Origin: Paracoccus shanxieyensis
Lineage (GTDB): Bacteria > Pseudomonadota > Alphaproteobacteria > Rhodobacterales > Rhodobacteraceae
Direction of reading: 5' to 3'
DNA: 64,000 bases
NCBI RefSeq assembly: GCF_009711265.1
Contig: NZ_WMII01000014.1
Span: 3,461 to 67,460 of the forward strand
Shown: one piece after another, positions 62,319 to 64,000 of the stretch
How positions within the stretch are numbered: the stretch's first letter is position 1
Layout: every line of letters begins with the position of its first letter
Notes under the pieces: generated by a model
What the model saw: only the letters and a program-made list of their open reading frames with translations
What the model was told of the DNA's origin: nothing
The model's database searches: none
Made by a program: the position numbers and the translations under genes

Positions 62319-63206
62319 ATGACGCTGGAGCAGTTGCGCATCTTCATGGCCGTCGCCAGCCGCGAACATGTGACGCAGGCGGCAACGGCGCTTGGGCTGA
62401 CGCAATCCGCCGTCAGTGCGGCCCTGACCGCGCTGGAGACGCGACACGGCGTCCGGCTGTTTGACCGCATCGGGCGCCGGATCCAGCTGACCGAGGATGG
62501 CCGCGCCTTCATGGCCGAGGCGCAGGCGGTGCTGGACCGGGCCGAAACCGCCGAGATGCTGCTGGCCGATCTGTCGCGCGAACCGCAGGGGCGGTTGCGC
62601 ATCCATGCCAGCCAGACCGTCGCCAGCTATTGGCTGCCGCCGCGCCTGATGGCGCTGCATGACCTGCATCCGGGGATCGAATTCCGCCTGACGCTGGGCA
62701 ATACCCGGCAGGTCGCGGATGCCGTCGCCGAAGGCGCCGCCGATATCGGCTTTGTCGAAGGCGATGTCAGCCATGGCGATTTGCACCGGCAGGTCGTCGC
62801 CCGCGACCGTCTGGCGCTGGTCATGGCGGACACGCATCCGCTGGCATCAGAGCAATCACCCGATCCGGCGCAATGGCTGGATTACCGCTGGGCACTGCGC
62901 GAGCCGGGTTCGGGCACGCGGGCCGAATTTGAAGCGTGGCTGGTGCAGCGCGGAAGCTCGGTCGCGGCGCTGGACATCGCCATCGAGCTGCCCTCGAACG
63001 AGGCGGTGCTCAGCGCCGTGTCGCACAGCCAATGCCTTGCCGCCCTGTCGCAGCGCGCCGTGGCCAGTGCAGCAGGTGCGGGCTGGGTGCGCATCACGCC
63101 GCTTCCCGGGGCCGAGCGGGTGTTTTCCGTGCTGTCGGACCCCCGCCGTCACCGCACCCGTGCCATGCAGGCTTTGCTGGCTTTGGCGGTCGCGCCCGAA
63201 TTCTAG
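62319..63206 (+). CDS. LysR-family regulator, YeiE/CysB-like
   Basis: This 295-residue LysR protein begins MTLEQLRIFMAVASREHVTQAATALGLTQSAVSAAL across its helix-turn-helix and has an effector domain with GRLRIHASQTVASYWLPPRLM and GFVEGDVSHGDL. Those features fit the YeiE/CbbR-like group. It is divergent from yeiH by 93 bases and probably regulates it. YeiE senses sulfite; a similar role here is inferred. It is followed by a gap with a promoter-like region and an SsuD-type gene. Confidence 0.85.
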   Translation: MTLEQLRIFMAVASREHVTQAATALGLTQSAVSAALTALETRHGVRLFDRIGRRIQLTEDGRAFMAEAQAVLDRAETAEMLLADLSREPQGRLRIHASQTVASYWLPPRLMALHDLHPGIEFRLTLGNTRQVADAVAEGAADIGFVEGDVSHGDLHRQVVARDRLALVMADTHPLASEQSPDPAQWLDYRWALREPGSGTRAEFEAWLVQRGSSVAALDIAIELPSNEAVLSAVSHSQCLAALSQRAVASAAGAGWVRITPLPGAERVFSVLSDPRRHRTRAMQALLALAVAPEF

Positions 63207-63484
63207 GCGCGGGGTTGCCGTCATCTTGCCAGTGCGGCAGGCGTTTTCCATCCGGAACAACCACTTCCCGCATCCCGGCCAGAAGCCGGGACGATCTGAA
63301 GGGCTGATCGGTTTTTGCGCAAATCCCGCTCTGCCCGAGGTGAGAAGAGAAGACGAATTTCCCCAATGCGGGGTAAACACCGGAATCTCTATATACTCAG
63401 TCGTTATTAAGTGTATTCTTTCCGTGATGAATCACCCGACGCGCTTTGGCGTCGTTGCGGCCCAAGTCAGGAAAGGACCGGCAT
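63207..63484 (+). promoter_or_regulatory. Intergenic region upstream of the SsuD-type gene
   Basis: No gene is seen in these 278 bases. A 7-base-pair stem (TCCCGGC, CAGAA loop, GCCGGGA) at 63273-63291 may end the LysR transcript but lacks a T-run. An AT-rich patch at 63391-63421 contains an imperfect dyad (ATACTC and AAGTGTAT) that could be a LysR/CysB-type site. GGAAAGGA precedes the SsuD start. Confidence 0.4.
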
Positions 63485-64000
63485 ATGACCATTCCAACCC
63501 CCGAAAAGATCAAGGTTTTGTGGTTTCTGCCCACGCATGGCGATGCGCGCTATCTGGGCACGTCCGAAGGTGGCCGGTCTGTGAACCTGCCCTATCTGCG
63601 CCAGATCGCGCAGGCGGCGGATGAACTGGGCTATTTCGGTGTGCTGCTGCCCACGGGCCGCAGTTGCGAAGACAGCTGGGTCGTGGCTGCGGCCCTGGCC
63701 TCGCAGACGCAGAAGCTGCGCTTTCTGGTCGCCGTGCGGCCGGGGCTGCAATCGCCGACGCTGGCCGCGCGCATGACCGCGACGCTGGACCGGCTGTCGG
63801 GCGGGCGGCTGCTGATCAACGTGGTGACAGGCGGCGATCCGGTGGAAAATGCCGGCGATGGCATCCATCTGGATCACGCCGAACGCTATGAGGTCACGCA
63901 GGAGTTTCTGGATGTCTACAAGGCCCTGCTGGCCGGTGAGACGGTCAATCATCATGGCAAGCACCTGAAGATCGACGACGGCAAGCTGCTGTTTGCGCCC
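63485..64000 (+). CDS. ssuD: FMNH2-dependent alkanesulfonate monooxygenase SsuD, partial
   Basis: The first 172 codons are in the window; the 3' end lies beyond it. The protein starts [31 protein letters not shown] and continues with [18 protein letters not shown] and [20 protein letters not shown], characteristic of SsuD. SsuD uses FMNH2 and oxygen to split alkanesulfonates into sulfite and an aldehyde in sulfur limitation. A GGAAAGGA element lies just before the ATG. Close to a YeiE-like regulator and YeiH, it forms part of a sulfonate/sulfite module. Confidence 0.92.
   Translation, partial: MTIPTPEKIKVLWFLPTHGDARYLGTSEGGRSVNLPYLRQIAQAADELGYFGVLLPTGRSCEDSWVVAAALASQTQKLRFLVAVRPGLQSPTLAARMTATLDRLSGGRLLINVVTGGDPVENAGDGIHLDHAERYEVTQEFLDVYKALLAGETVNHHGKHLKIDDGKLLFAP

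Noticed and set aside
1..64000. tRNA, rRNA, CRISPR, insertion sequence or prophage
   Set aside because: I saw no cloverleaf, array of spaced repeats, transposase, integrase or phage structural gene on either strand.

Overview
The window looks like chromosome of a high-GC alphaproteobacterium of the Rhodobacteraceae, most likely Paracoccus or a close relative. The inference rests on a ba3-type quinol oxidase operon with its own SURF1 gene, a pcaQ-pcaDCHG-pcaB catechol-branch cluster of the roseobacter type, a complete N-methylglutamate route for methylamine, and dense gene packing with 1-8 base stop/start overlaps. I see no rRNA or tRNA gene, prophage, insertion sequence or CRISPR array. Names are from recognised motifs and gene order; no database search was run.

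Region 1 (1-21107) is a methylated-amine catabolic supercluster. Trimethylamine monooxygenase (tmm), TMAO demethylase (tdm) and dimethylamine monooxygenase (dmmDABC) strip methyl groups to monomethylamine. GmaS makes gamma-glutamylmethylamide, MgsABC turns it into N-methylglutamate, and the four-subunit MgdABCD (sarcosine-oxidase-like) demethylates that to glutamate. A GlxA/GbdR-type regulator, a GntR/FadR regulator, a substrate-binding-fold protein lacking a signal peptide and a class I glutamine amidotransferase are interleaved. Several clear dyads and hairpins lie in the gaps.

Region 2 (21360-27724) is mixed: a probable 48-residue gene, an Atu4866-type exported protein, an SDR/LysR divergent pair, an acyl-CoA thioesterase, a TcyP-like symporter, a VapBC-type toxin-antitoxin pair and an MFS carrier. 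Region 3 (27933-32911) is the quinol oxidase operon cyoABCD (qox in Paracoccus) plus surf1. Region 4 (32917-36817) is otsB-GH15-otsA for trehalose and alpha-glucan metabolism. Region 5 (36989-41605) is a DNA-repair island: Ada, two small membrane-protein genes (DUF3329, DUF421), a radical-SAM repair protein and a DUF4130-UdgX fusion. Region 6 (41602-43820) is queC-queD-queE-queF for 7-deazaguanine (queuosine) precursors, followed by panBC (44050-45698).

Region 7 (45695-50901) is a YtfQRT-YjfF-type sugar ABC operon ending in a FadR-type regulator, with strong dyads upstream. A DEAD-box helicase follows. Region 8 (53187-60311) is protocatechuate catabolism: aromatic acid carrier, pcaQ, pcaDCHG, a beta-keto acid cleavage enzyme (BKACE) and pcaB. 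Region 9 (60321-64000) has a membrane protein, a YeiH-type exporter, its divergent LysR regulator and the start of an SsuD-type alkanesulfonate monooxygenase, a probable sulfonate/sulfite module cut by the window edge.
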